Shown piece by piece: positions 26,046 to 36,605 of a stretch of 64,000 nucleotides of DNA (its first letter is position 1; every line of letters begins with the position of its first letter). Source of the stretch: Idiomarina baltica OS145. Its GTDB lineage: Bacteria; Pseudomonadota; Gammaproteobacteria; Enterobacterales; Alteromonadaceae. A program made the translations under genes and the position numbers. Under the pieces are notes generated by a model. The model ran no database searches. It saw only the letters and a program-made list of their open reading frames with translations, and was not told where the DNA came from. Location of the stretch: NCBI RefSeq assembly GCF_000152885.1, contig NZ_CH672406.1:125720-189719 (forward strand). Direction: 5' to 3'.

Positions 26046-26603
26046 ATGATTTTACGTCTAGTTAAACCTGTAGATATTGTCAAAATAGACATAGGAATGC
26101 ACCTAGAAGCGAACCACCATCCTACTAACTTTGCTCAGCTTGTCGATATATACAGTACCATTGACCGTGAGTATTTTGATTACACCGTTAACTTAGACTC
26201 GATATTCTCAATTGCCGCTGAGTACGCTATTCGCTTAGCACACACCGCGTGGACAGAGGATACCAACCGTGCCGCAGAAACTGCATTTGCCGTGTGCCTG
26301 CTATTTTTGAACCAGTATGGTATCCCCATGAAAGGCAATGACCAGATATTGTTCAACGTCATGCGGGATGAATGGACTACGGTAGATAAGTTTGCACCGC
26401 GACTCATGTTAGAGCACGCCAAAACCATCATAAGCAATTCGAGCGCGCCCATAACAGCGGGTGACGCCCTTGAAATGACAAAGCGGTCAATACACTCACC
26501 GATTCGTTTTGGCCCCCTTATAACGGGTTTAAAGAGCTTGAGAGAAAGCTTCACTGTATCTGGATGCAAAGGTGTTCAATGGGACAACTACATCAACGAC
26601 TAA
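26046..26603 (+). CDS. Doc-like protein with ablated Fic motif (2 of 3)
   Basis: A 185-aa protein. The signature region reads AEYAIRLAHTAWTEDTNRAAETAFAVCLLFLNQYG, aligning with the Fic loop and following helix of Doc. The loop is TAWTEDTNR: His is replaced by Thr and Phe by Trp, and only the last Arg is kept. Length and arrangement match the genes on either side. The gaps of 111 and 69 bases and the common strand suggest one transcript. Unrecognised beyond the fold resemblance. Confidence 0.55.
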   Translation: MILRLVKPVDIVKIDIGMHLEANHHPTNFAQLVDIYSTIDREYFDYTVNLDSIFSIAAEYAIRLAHTAWTEDTNRAAETAFAVCLLFLNQYGIPMKGNDQILFNVMRDEWTTVDKFAPRLMLEHAKTIISNSSAPITAGDALEMTKRSIHSPIRFGPLITGLKSLRESFTVSGCKGVQWDNYIND

Positions 26604-26672
26604 GCCCGTATTCATTACTGAACAGTTTTCTATTCAGCATTGAACAATCGTCAAACTATTCTGGAGACAATT

Positions 26673-27302
26673 ATGTGGATCCATACGTTCACCCCTACCC
26701 AATTACAGGAAATTCACCACCGGCTACACAGGCACCACGCACTGCCGGTAGATATGGATAAGCTTTCAGCAGTATGCGAAGAGGTAAACCAAAGAAGTCG
26801 GTGCATTAGCCACGGACTATTCGAAGCCGACGCCATTCAGGTGGCGGTCGATTATGCAATCACCCTACGAAAATGTCGCTGGGTAGAGAACTACGAACAG
26901 TCAGTCGATACCGCTTTCGTAACGGCATTGACTTACCTTCGTTTAAGCAAGTATCCCATTGACTCGGATGACCCAGCACTATGGAGCCACTTTAAAGATA
27001 CCTATGATAACGAGAGGCTTGAGTACGTGTTTTTTCTAGCCTTCACTCGGCAAAAAATCCTTTTGAACGCATTTTCTTGTAAGCGCTCTGTTCACGAGAG
27101 GCTGCCGAGAACGGAGCTAGGGTTAGACAATCACCGATGGATGGCAATATTAAGGGGCGCTGTTGACGAGAGCTACGAGCGCTGTTGCCTTACTGCCCCT
27201 GGCTACGTTTGGGATAACTATGAGCATGAACTGCAAAAGCAGCGTGAACTTGATTATCAAAAACTAGTTGCGTTAAATCCGATACATTATTTTGATAGGT
27301 AG
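26673..27302 (+). CDS. Doc-like protein with ablated Fic motif (3 of 3)
   Basis: A 209-aa protein if started at the ATG after ctggaga. FTPTQLQEIHHRLHRHHALP matches the Doc N-terminus, and VDYAITLRKCRWVENYEQSVDTAFVTALTYLRLSKYPI takes the place of the Fic loop. The loop CRWVENYEQ has lost His, Asn, Lys and Arg and is the most decayed of the three, yet it keeps the Trp. The 3' end overlaps the convergent XRE gene by 16 bases. Confidence 0.55.
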   Translation: MWIHTFTPTQLQEIHHRLHRHHALPVDMDKLSAVCEEVNQRSRCISHGLFEADAIQVAVDYAITLRKCRWVENYEQSVDTAFVTALTYLRLSKYPIDSDDPALWSHFKDTYDNERLEYVFFLAFTRQKILLNAFSCKRSVHERLPRTELGLDNHRWMAILRGAVDESYERCCLTAPGYVWDNYEHELQKQRELDYQKLVALNPIHYFDR

Positions 27303-27514
27303 CCCTCAGCTTTTAGCCACAGATCTGAAGGTAACACCCCCAACGTATCAGCGATTTTCTTTACTGAAGTCACAGAGGGATTTGCATCGCCCCGCTCGAC
27401 TTTAGAGATAAACGAGCGCGCCATCCCAGCGCTATTTGCCATATCTTCCTGTGACAGATCTATCTCTACTCTTCTCAACTTCACCGCTTTTCCAAATGCA
27501 GCCTTGATGTCCAT
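27287..27514 (-). CDS. XRE-family transcriptional regulator
   Basis: A 75-aa single-domain Cro/CI-type regulator: FGKAVKLRRVEIDLSQEDMANSAGMARSFISKVERGDANPSVTSVKKIADTLGV, with a complete helix-turn-helix. It faces the Doc-like genes and overlaps the last of them by 16 bases, so it may control them or the LysR cluster. Small regulators of this kind also act as antitoxins. Confidence 0.9.
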   Translation of the reverse strand: MDIKAAFGKAVKLRRVEIDLSQEDMANSAGMARSFISKVERGDANPSVTSVKKIADTLGVLPSDLWLKAEGYLSK

Positions 27515-27520
27515 TGACGT

Positions 27521-28432
27521 TCACACCGTTTGGGATTTGGTTAATCTTGACACCAAGTGATCAAAAACCAATCGAATACGTTGTGGTACTGGACCACGTT
27601 GAGGGCGATAAATATATAAATCCCAAGGCACAGGCTCGATCTCTTCTAACACTCTCACAAGTTTCTCTTGGCGTAATAAGTCTTGGCCCGAAAAGTCAGG
27701 AATTTGGGCAAACCCCAGTCCATTTTGTACACCCATTAATTCAGCTTCGGCGTCGGCACTTCGAAAACGTGTTATGGATGGCGTCCACTGTCTGTCCATG
27801 GAAAAAACCCATGGCCAAAGCTTTCCCGTATTGCGATCTACTAACCCTGTAACCGGCAAGTGGTTTAGATCTTCAATAGACGCAGGCCTTCCCACTCTAT
27901 TTATTAAGTCAGGCGAAGCCACGACATACATATTAATTTTGGTGAGCTGGCGGGCAATAAATCGACTATCTCTCATGAAGCCGATACGAATCCCAATATC
28001 TATTTTTTCATCAACTACATCCACGCGCTCGTCACTGAGTGTCAGGTCTATATCCAGTTGAGGATGTATTGTTGAGAGTTCCAGTAATGCTGGCATCAAG
28101 CATTTATGACCAAAACCAACAGGCGCTGCGATACGAACCCGCCCTTGTAATTCATTACCCGAGTTAGGGACGCTTGTTTGAAACAATTCATCTACAGCGC
28201 GCAGGCGTTCTTTTGCTATCACAGCAAATTTTTCTCCAACTAGGGTCACTTGTATGTGTCGAGTATTTCGATGAAATAAAAGCTCCCCTTGCAATCGCTC
28301 TAACTCCTTCACTGCTCGTGTCACCGCCTGAGGAGAAATTCCCAGACGGTTAGCCGCTTCTTTAAAGCTGCGAGACTCAGCAGCAGTACAAAATATCCGG
28401 AGCATTTCCAATCTGTTAAGCATCACAGTCAC
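27521..28432 (-). CDS. LysR-family transcriptional regulator
   Basis: About 300 aa. The N-terminal winged helix (about 5-65) includes FKEAANRLGISPQAVTRAVKELERLQGELLFHR, and the C-terminal periplasmic-binding-like effector domain (about 90-295) is complete. The start may be the fourth-codon ATG (MLNRLEM). The gene is divergent from an SDR gene, the usual LysR arrangement, so it most likely regulates the SDR and two MDR genes through the 150-base gap at 28433-28582. Confidence 0.93.
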   Translation of the reverse strand: MTVMLNRLEMLRIFCTAAESRSFKEAANRLGISPQAVTRAVKELERLQGELLFHRNTRHIQVTLVGEKFAVIAKERLRAVDELFQTSVPNSGNELQGRVRIAAPVGFGHKCLMPALLELSTIHPQLDIDLTLSDERVDVVDEKIDIGIRIGFMRDSRFIARQLTKINMYVVASPDLINRVGRPASIEDLNHLPVTGLVDRNTGKLWPWVFSMDRQWTPSITRFRSADAEAELMGVQNGLGFAQIPDFSGQDLLRQEKLVRVLEEIEPVPWDLYIYRPQRGPVPQRIRLVFDHLVSRLTKSQTV

Positions 28433-28582
28433 ATTCAGGTTTGAGATGAATACACTAATATTATTCCAAATTATGGAATTGTGAAATTAAAACGTTTCCA
28501 TTTATTGATTTTTGACGGTAAGGGATAATTTGCTCGTTATTTAGACAGAGTCATTCATTCAACTGATTTGAGGATATTAACT

Positions 28583-29341
28583 ATGAGTAGTGTTTTAGCA
28601 AACAACATCAGCGGTAAGGTCGTTGTTATCACTGGTGGTAGTAGCGGTTTAGGCGAGACCACAGCAAGACATTTAGCCAGCCTTGGCGCATCTGTTGTTT
28701 TAGGTGCCCGACGCATCGACAAGCTTGAAGCTATTGCTGCTGACATACGCACAGCGGGCGGAGAAGTTGCGGTTCAAGCGACAGATGTGACTAGCCAGGA
28801 CGAAGTGAAGGCTCTTGTAAATCTTGCACAAGAGCGCTTCGGTAAAGTTGATGTGGTTATCAATAATGCAGGGTTAATGGCTATTGCACCGTTAGCTGAG
28901 ACTCGAGTTGACGAATGGGATCGCATGATTGACATCAACGTTAAAGGTCTGCTGTATGGAGTAGCCGCAGCGCTTCCGATCTTTCAGGCTCAGGGAACAG
29001 GCCACTTTATCAATATTTCATCCGTAGCGGGTGTCAAAGTATTCAGTCCCGGCGGCACGGTTTATAGCGGAACCAAATTCGCTGTTCGCGCTATTGCCGA
29101 AGGCTTGCGCCATGAAGTTGGGGGTGAAATTCGTTCAACAATCATTTCACCGGGGGCAATCGAATCTGAATTAAAACATGGAAGTTCAGATACTCAGGGT
29201 GCAGCCTTTGTAAAAGATTTTTATCAGCAAAATGAAATTCCATCTGAATCTGTTGCTCGTGCTATCGCATACGCAATTGAGCAGCCTGCGGATGTGGATA
29301 TCAACGAGATTGTTCTGCGCCCAACTGTTCAAGAGTTTTAA
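28583..29341 (+). CDS. Short-chain dehydrogenase/reductase
   Basis: A 252-aa classical SDR. The cofactor loop is TGGSSGLGETTA, NNAG follows, and the catalytic set is Ser in INISSVAG, with Tyr and Lys in YSGTKFA. ARRIDKL after beta-2 favours NADP. Start chosen at the ATG behind ttgagga. It is the first gene of a three-gene redox operon under the divergent LysR gene. The substrate is unknown; reduction of aldehydes, quinones or flavanone-like electrophiles is plausible. Confidence 0.93.
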   Translation: MSSVLANNISGKVVVITGGSSGLGETTARHLASLGASVVLGARRIDKLEAIAADIRTAGGEVAVQATDVTSQDEVKALVNLAQERFGKVDVVINNAGLMAIAPLAETRVDEWDRMIDINVKGLLYGVAAALPIFQAQGTGHFINISSVAGVKVFSPGGTVYSGTKFAVRAIAEGLRHEVGGEIRSTIISPGAIESELKHGSSDTQGAAFVKDFYQQNEIPSESVARAIAYAIEQPADVDINEIVLRPTVQEF

Positions 29342-29415
29342 TTCGTTTAATACAAGACCGATTAACCAGCGGGTGATTTAACCACCCGCTGAATATTCAG
29401 TTTGTGAGGTTATTG

Positions 29416-30423
29416 ATGACAGCGTTAAACAGACAAATGCGTGCTTTGGTATTAGATAGCTATGAAGAGGGTACAGTATTCCGGGATGCCCTGATTAACT
29501 TACCCTCTCCATCAGCAGGTCAGGTGCAAGTAAAAATATTTGCAAGTGGAGTCAATCCTATTGATTACAAGATCCGCCAAGGTATCGCTCCTTATGCCAT
29601 GCCGGAATTACCCGCAGTACTTGGCACCGATTTAGCTGGAGAAATTGTTGCTATCGGCGACGGCGTCACCGACTTTGCAGTAGGCGATGCAGTTTATGGT
29701 CTGACTGGCGGAGTGCGAGGATTGCAAGGATCATTGGCTGAATATGCCAACGTAGATGCTGAGTTACTTGCTCTCAAACCGAAAAATTTGTCCATGCGTG
29801 AAGCTGCGGCTTTACCTCTGGTTGCACTTACCGCTTGGGAAGGTTTGGTTGACAAGGCGAATGTTAAAGCGGGCCAGAAAGTCCTTATCCAAGGTGGAGC
29901 TGGCGGAGTTGGGCATGTAGCTGTGCAAATTGCTAAGGCCTTAGGTGCCGACGTTTATGCCACTGCATCGACTGGAAAACAACAACTGCTCAAGGAGCTT
30001 GGTGCCACGCCAATTGATTATCACACTGCAAGCCCTGCTGAGTACGTGGACGCATACACCCAAGGCAAAGGATTCGATATCATTTACGACACTGTCGGTG
30101 GCTCTGTACTCGATGCCTCATTAGGTATCATTGCACATTATGGACATATTTTAAGCTGTGCTGCATTCGGCTCACATAACCTGGCACCGTCGTCATTACG
30201 CTCTGCAACATTGTCAGCGATTTTTGTGTTACATCCACAGCTCAGCGGAGAGGGGCGCAAACATCATGGTGACATTCTGCGGCAAATTACGGCTCTTGTT
30301 GAAGCTAGACAAATTAAGCCACTACTCGATCCGTTACGCTTTTCCCTAGACACGGCAATGGATGCACATAATGCCGTAGAGTTGGGATCCATGGGTAAAG
30401 TAGTTATTGATGTAATTGCTTAA
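29416..30423 (+). CDS. Zinc-independent MDR alcohol dehydrogenase/quinone reductase
   Basis: A 335-aa medium-chain dehydrogenase. The catalytic domain carries GVNPIDYKIRQG and LGTDLAGEIVAIG, and the Rossmann part has VLIQGGAGGVGHVAVQIAKALGADVYAT. No structural-zinc Cys cluster is seen, so it belongs to the quinone-oxidoreductase/enoyl-reductase side. Start at the ATG behind gtgaggt. Second gene of the LysR-linked operon, 74 bases after the SDR. Confidence 0.92.
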   Translation: MTALNRQMRALVLDSYEEGTVFRDALINLPSPSAGQVQVKIFASGVNPIDYKIRQGIAPYAMPELPAVLGTDLAGEIVAIGDGVTDFAVGDAVYGLTGGVRGLQGSLAEYANVDAELLALKPKNLSMREAAALPLVALTAWEGLVDKANVKAGQKVLIQGGAGGVGHVAVQIAKALGADVYATASTGKQQLLKELGATPIDYHTASPAEYVDAYTQGKGFDIIYDTVGGSVLDASLGIIAHYGHILSCAAFGSHNLAPSSLRSATLSAIFVLHPQLSGEGRKHHGDILRQITALVEARQIKPLLDPLRFSLDTAMDAHNAVELGSMGKVVIDVIA

Positions 30424-30445
30424 AAAGTCATTGTTGAGGATGCAT

Positions 30446-31453
30446 ATGAGCCCAAGAAAACTAATTAGAACTGTTCGTTTCCATGAATTAGGTGGCCCCG
30501 AGGTATTAACTATTGACTCGCTGGCGAGTCCAAGTTTGCAGGCCACTGATGTCCGTATTGCGGTCAAAGTTGTTGGGCTCAATCGTGCTGATGCCATGTT
30601 TAGGCGAGGCAGCTATATAGAAAAGGCTGACTTCCCTTCACGAATCGGCTATGAAGCATCTGGGATAGTCATTGAAGTCGGGGAAGAGGTGAATCATTTA
30701 CGCCTTGGGGACGAGGTTTGTATTGTCCCTCAGATGGGGCTTTCTCAGAATGGCTGCTACGCAGAAGAGATTGTCGTACCAAGTGAATATGTGGCACCCA
30801 AACCAGCAGGTCTAACCTTTGCTGAAGGCGCAGCAGCTTGGATGCAGTACCTGACAGTTTATGGCGCTGTGGTCGAAATTGCTAACGTGCAAAAAGGCGA
30901 TGCAGTACTGATAACCGCCGCATCGAGCAGTGTTGGATTGGCTGCGATTCAAATTGTGAATTCTCTAGGGGGTATCCCTATCGCTACAACTCAAACACGA
31001 GCTAAAAAGGCTGCTGTGCTCACGGCTGGCGCGGCCCATGTGATTGCAACCCAAGAAGAACCGCTACTGGATAGCTTGAGAAGCATCTTGGGAGCAAACA
31101 ATTTAAAAGTCGCATTTGATGCTGTCGGTGGGCCGCAGATAGCTGAAATTGCTGAAGCAATGAGCCCTGAAGGAACAATAATAGTACACGGAGCATTGAG
31201 TCCCGAAATAACGCCTTTTCCCTTAAAACTAGCACTTCGTAAAAGTCTGACAGTTAGGGGATATGTGTTTACTGAAGTTATAAAAGACATCGAGCGTTTT
31301 CGCAGAGCAAAGCAATTTATCCACTCGGGTTTATCCGAAGGAACACTCAAGCCTGTCATTGATCGAAGCTTTAAATTTGAAGAGATAGTGGCAGCGCATC
31401 ACTATCTGGAGTCAAATCAGCAGATTGGTAAAATAGTGGTCGTACTTGATTAA
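30446..31453 (+). CDS. MDR zinc-independent quinone oxidoreductase-like protein
   Basis: A 335-aa medium-chain dehydrogenase related to NADPH:quinone reductase: VRFHELGGPEVLTID, VVGLNRADAMFRRGSY, IGYEASGIVIEVG, VLITAASSSVGLAAIQIVNSLGG, and FDAVGGPQIAEIAEAM. Start at the ATG behind gaggatgc, leaving 22 bases after the previous stop. It completes a redox operon that looks like detoxification cargo of the island. Confidence 0.92.
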   Translation: MSPRKLIRTVRFHELGGPEVLTIDSLASPSLQATDVRIAVKVVGLNRADAMFRRGSYIEKADFPSRIGYEASGIVIEVGEEVNHLRLGDEVCIVPQMGLSQNGCYAEEIVVPSEYVAPKPAGLTFAEGAAAWMQYLTVYGAVVEIANVQKGDAVLITAASSSVGLAAIQIVNSLGGIPIATTQTRAKKAAVLTAGAAHVIATQEEPLLDSLRSILGANNLKVAFDAVGGPQIAEIAEAMSPEGTIIVHGALSPEITPFPLKLALRKSLTVRGYVFTEVIKDIERFRRAKQFIHSGLSEGTLKPVIDRSFKFEEIVAAHHYLESNQQIGKIVVVLD

Positions 31454-31650
31454 CAGTTCGTAGCTTTCGCTTGTCTCTCAACTCAGTCAGTGCCTGATAA
31501 TAATTAGCGTGCTGTAAGTTTTATACTTAGGCGTAGAGCAGGAATGCTTATTCGCCGAACTATAAATATCGAGATAGTACATGCAGAAAAGTCCGCTTTT
31601 CGTTCAAAGCGGTCCAATTATAAATTTGGCTTGCTAATTTTAGCGGCTAT

Positions 31651-32307
31651 TATGACTGGGTAAATCGCCAACCGTCGCGTCGTGCCGTTGATAATGAACG
31701 ATTGCTGACGCGTATTAAAGAGCTCCATGAAGATCTAAGAGAAGAAAAGGAAACTGTCAGTCTAAATCGCGTTGCGCGATTAATGGCGCTGTATGGGTTG
31801 CAAGGTTGGCCGCGTAAAAAGGGGCGTGGGCGAAAAACACCATCTCAGCGCCCGGATAGTATTAAAAACCACCTGGGACGAGACTTCAAAGCCTTTGAGC
31901 CCAACACTAAGTGAGTAACTGACATAACCGAAGTGAAAACAGATGAAGGAAAACTTTATCTGTGCGTTGTGCTGGATCTGTTTAACCATGTCGTTGTCGG
32001 CTGGTCAATGCACCATCGGCAGGATAGAAAAATGGTGCTGAGAGCGGTGGAGATGGCAGTCTGGCAATGTCCTGAGGCGACACAGGCAATACTGCATTCG
32101 GCTCGTGGAACGCAATTTACCAGCGGCGATTATCAACGGTACTAAAAAATAAACAACGACTTATTGGGGAGCATGAGTGCTGTCGGTCATTGTGCCGATA
32201 TATTTTTTACATCGAGCGGTTCCATAATCCAAGAATGCGACGTAGAGTAGCGAATCAAGACAGGAAGTTTACAAACGTTTTAAACTGTCCGCAGAAACGG
32301 GGTAGAA
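31651..32307 (+). mobile_element. Decayed IS3-family (IS51-like) transposase remnant
   Basis: Translated in one frame the DNA reads [19 protein letters not shown] ... [44 protein letters not shown], and later YIERFHNPRMR, the order of an IS3-family OrfB. An internal deletion removes the region before HEDLREE. A TGA replaces the usual Trp before VTDIT. The second catalytic Asp is Ala (HSARGTQF), and the segment after QRY is lost. The right end (tgtccgcagaaacggggt) looks like a degraded terminal repeat. It is dead and directly abuts the truncated KAP gene. Confidence 0.85.
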
Positions 32308-32314
32308 CCCTATC

Positions 32315-33136
32315 GTGATTTTTATCGATGAACTTGACCGTTGCCGACCTGACTTCTCAGTACAGGTATTAGAGCTCATTAAGCACACATTTGATATTCC
32401 TGGTGTCGACTTCGTACTAGTGACAAACACGACACAATTGAAGGCAGCAATTAACCATGCGTATGGTGCAGGAGTTGAGGCCGGCCGTTATCTTGATAAA
32501 TTTATAAAATTTAAATGTTCCCTCCCCCAAAAATTTATCCCTAAGGGTGGCTCCCATTTTCATGAAAAAGTAGCTTCTGTCGAACATATATCAAAACTCT
32601 TGTTAAAGAGCCCGACTTTACAGAACACAAAACTAATCGAACAAGACCATATTGTTAAATCCGTGTGCGAAGATTTTACACACATCAAGAATCTCTCGCT
32701 AAGGGAAGTTGAAACCTTCGTCCGTCACATCGAGATATATCATCAATTGACACAAGATTTGGCAGATAATAAGTATCCAGGTTATTGCTTACTGCGGTTG
32801 TTCGGAATCTTTACCTTCTGTTTTGAGCAGGAGCTTCAAAAGTCTATTATGAATGAGTCAATAGACATTGATTACGTAGCAAGATACTTAGAGTTGCCTC
32901 TAGCATCTGACTGGGATAAGGGTCGTGCCCCTAGAAGCGCAAAACAGTATATTGCATATTTCCTCATAAGAGAGCTCGAAGGTGACGATGGGAGATATCT
33001 AGCTCCAGAGAGTCAAGCAAGCAGCTTTGGACAGTTAGAACGTAGTTTATTCGGACCTTTTGGGCTAGACGATAACGAAGCCTTTGAAACAATAAAATCA
33101 TCAATTCAAAGTTTTTACCTGGGAACCAGTGAGTAA
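32315..33136 (+). pseudogene. Truncated KAP-family P-loop NTPase
   Basis: A 273-codon frame beginning at a GTG inside the Walker B region: IFIDELDRCRPDFSVQVLELIKH, then FVLVTNTTQLKAAINHAYG and YLDKFIKF, all KAP hallmarks. The Walker A half is missing and the insertion-sequence remnant ends a few bases upstream, so the 5' half was deleted with the element. Without a nucleotide-binding loop the product should be inactive. KAP proteins sit in several defence loci, including as accessories between hsdS and hsdR. Confidence 0.85.
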
Positions 33137-33215
33137 GTTTTATGCTTCCTGCACTGCGGTTACGATTTTGGTGAGTTGAAGTTGAAGCGAAGTGCGGACT
33201 GAAGGGCCATACTAG

Positions 33216-33242
33216 AAGTTGTTCGGTTTCGCCGAACAACTT
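33216..33242 (+). terminator. Hairpin between KAP remnant and hsdR
   Basis: Perfect 11-bp arms, aagttgttcgg and ccgaacaactt, with a 5-base loop. No long T run follows, so termination efficiency is uncertain. Confidence 0.55.
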
Positions 33243-33319
33243 AATCTGGTAGCTTATTTTTTGATTTAAAAATAATAAAAGCGTCTGTTGCCAAAAGGCA
33301 ATGTTACGCGGAGAAAACA

Positions 33320-36300
33320 ATGGAACAGTTTGCCCCAAAATTTCAGGAAGAATATGCCGCTAAAATACCGGCCTTGACGCTATTAGCCAGTTTGGGGTGG
33401 TCATTTTTATCACCACAGGAGGCACTGGCAAAGCGTGGTGGTAAACAGGATCGTGTGGTGCTGCGTGAGGTATTACGCGATGTACTGAGTCAGCGCACCT
33501 TTCATTATGCCGGTAAAAGCTATCCGCTGTCCGAAAACTCCATTGATAACATTGTCTCACACCTTTGCAGCCCGGCTCTTAATGAGGGGCTTCGCCACGC
33601 CAACGAAGCAATTTATAACCATTTAATGTACGGCATTCCGGTGACGGAGTTCGTTGACGGCAAAAAGGTCACGCCGACGGTCTCCATCATCGACTGGCAG
33701 AATCCAGATAACAACCAGTTTCACTTCACCGAAGAATACACCGTAACGCGTGCCGGAGGCTTTGAAAGTCGCCGCCCTGATCTGGTTTGTTTTGTAAATG
33801 GCCTGCCGCTGGTTGTTATAGAAGCGAAGCGCCCTGACGGTAATGCTCAGAAAGGACCAACGATAAACGAAGGTATCTCGCAAAGTCTGCGAAACCAACG
33901 CCCTGACGAAGTCCCTCACCTGTTCGCGTATTCGCAACTGTTGTTATCGGTGAATGGCATTGACGGGCGTTATGGCACCGTGGAGACCCCGGAAAAGTTC
34001 TGGGCCGCCTGGAAAGAAGAAGATATTAGCGATGCCGAAATGCTGGCGCTAAAGAATAAGGCGCTAGACGATGCCACCCTTCAACATCTATTCGACCACC
34101 GCGATAAGCGCGACCTCAGTTGGTATCACAACCTGATTGCCGGTGGTGAGCTTATGGTGACCGGTCAAGATAAACTGCTGATAAGCCTACTGTCCAAAGA
34201 GCGCCTGTTCGATATGGTGCGCTACTTCACTATTTTTGATAAAAAAAATTGGCAAGATTGTGGGTCGTTACCAGCAAGTGTTTGGCATCAAACGACTGCT
34301 TGAGCGTATTCAAAAGCGCAACAGTAAAGGTGGTCGCGAAGGCGGCGTTATCTGGCATACCACAGGCTCGGGCAAGTCCTTCACCATGGTGTTTTTATCC
34401 AAAGCGCTGATTTTGCACGACGAGCTAAAACAATGTCGGGTGATTGTTGTCACCGACCGTGTTGATTTAGAAAACCAGCTCTCGAAAACCTTTGCATCTG
34501 GCGGCGAGTTATCCAGTAAAAAAGACAAAGAAGCCGCCATGGCCACGTCGGGCAAGCGACTAGCTCAGCAAATTGGTAAAAGCAATGAACGCATTATCTT
34601 CACGCTCATTCAGAAGTTTAACTCGGCCACCAAACTGCCCGAGTGTCACAACGACAGCCCCAACATTATCGTATTGATTGACGAAGGTCACCGCAGCCAG
34701 GGTGGCGAGAACAACATACGCATGAACCAGGCACTGCCAAACGCATCCTTTGTAGCCTTTACCGGTACGCCGCTGTTAAAGGACGATAAAACGACCAACA
34801 AATTCGGACCTATCGTTCACGCGTACACAATGCAACGTGCCGTGGAAGATAAAACCGTGACACCCCTGCTCTACGAAGAGCGGATACCCGACCTGGATGT
34901 AAACGAGCGTGCCATCGACGCCTGGTTCGAGCGTATGACCGACGGTTTAAGTGACGAGCAAAAAGGTGACTTAAAGAAAAAGTTCAGCCGCCGCGGCCAG
35001 GTGTATGGCACCGACGAGCGTATAAAGCTGATTGCGTACGACATCGCTCATCACTTCGATAAAAACATCGATGAAGGTTTAAAAGGTCAGCTGTGCTGTG
35101 ACGGCAAAGCCTCGGCCATTAAGTACAAAAAATACCTGGACGAAGTCGGCCTGTTTGAATCCGCCGTGGTGATGAGCTCCCCCGATACTCGCGAAGGCAA
35201 TACCTCGGTTGACGAGAAAACCATGCCGGAAGTTAGCAAGTGGTGGAAAGAGCATGTCGGCTCTGCTGATGAGCAGAATTACACCAAAGAGCTGGTCGAG
35301 CGTTTTGATAAAGACCCTAAGCTGAAGCTGTTAATTGTGGTTGATAAGCTATTAACTGGTTTTGATGAGCCAAAAAACGCCGTGCTCTATATCGACAAGC
35401 CACTAAAGGGACATAATCTCATTCAGGCGATTGCTCGCGTGAACCGTCTGCACCCCGACAAGAAATTTGGTCTGCTGATTGATTATCGCGGCATTTTGTC
35501 CGAGCTCGATACCACTATACAAAAATATCAGGACTTGGCTTCACGTACCCAGGGCGGTTACGACATCGATGATATTGATGGTCTTTACCAGCAGATGAGT
35601 ACCGAGTACAAACGCCTACCCCTGCTTTATAAAGAGCTCTGGGCGATATTTGACGGCGTTAAGAATAAATCAGACACCGAAGCCCTGCGTCATGCCCTGT
35701 TGCCGCGCATCGAAGAAATAAGCGGCGAGATGGTCGATAGAAATCAGAAACGCCGCGAAGACTTTTACGAAGCGCTCACAGCATTTGCTACCTGCCTTAA
35801 AGTTGCACTGCAGTCGGCTACCTTCTTTGAAGATAAGAGCTTTACCGATAAGGACCGTCGACAATACAAAGAGACAGTGAAACAACTGTCCAGTCTTCGT
35901 CAAACCGTGCAACAGGATTCCGGCGAGCGTGTCAGTTACGACGAGTACGCTCACGAGGTGAAAAAGCTGCTGAATAAACACGTCGTTGGTGTCGAAGTAC
36001 GTGATTCTGATGGCGTATACGAAGTCGGTAAAATGGGGCAGAAGCAGGCACCAGAGGATTGGAACGAAGATAAAACCCGTAACGAAACTGATATTATTAA
36101 AACTCGTGTTACTAAAATGATAGAGCAAGAGCTTGGTGATGACCCCTACGCTCAAGAAGCCTTTTCTAAGCTACTGCGTGAAGCCATCGAAGAAGCGGAG
36201 AAACTATTTGATCACCCGCTGAAACAATACATGCTATTCCGCGAGTTTGAGGAGCAGGTACAAGAGCGTCGCTTGGATGATATCCCTGAACGGTTGACCG

Positions 36301-36602
36301 GCAATCATCATGCACAAGCCTATTATGGCGTGTTCAAAAAGCACCTACCCGAGGCCTTCACCGTGATGGACGAGCATGCGCAGGAGAAATGGGTAGAGAT
36401 TGCGTTTGATGTCGATAGCATCGTTAGCCAATCCGTTGCGGAAAACTCAATTAACCCTAATAACATTGAAGCTGATATTCGTAAAAAGCTGCTGCCGAAG
36501 ATTTTCGCGGAATGCAAAGCCGTCGGTGGTGGTATAGACCAGGCGAAAAAGATTGTCGAAGCCATTGTACAGGTGGTTCGTGTTGGACAATTGGGTCATT
36601 AA
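33320..36602 (+). pseudogene. hsdR: Type I restriction endonuclease HsdR, frameshifted
   Basis: Two overlapping frames make one HsdR of about 1,090 aa. Frame 1 (33320-34303) holds the nuclease domain (RRPDLVCFVNGLPLVVIEAKRPD, with Asp ... Glu-x-Lys). Frame 2, from about 34240, holds the SF2 translocase: HTTGSGKSFTM (Walker A), LIDEGHRSQ (DEAH-like), FTGTPL, and ARVNRLH. The switch lies in a run of eight A at 34241-34248; seven would restore DKKIGKIVGRYQQ. HsdR needs HsdM and HsdS, and neither is present here, so the gene looks orphaned by the neighbouring deletion. The single-base run also allows a sequencing error. Confidence 0.9.
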
Positions 36603-36605
36603 GCC

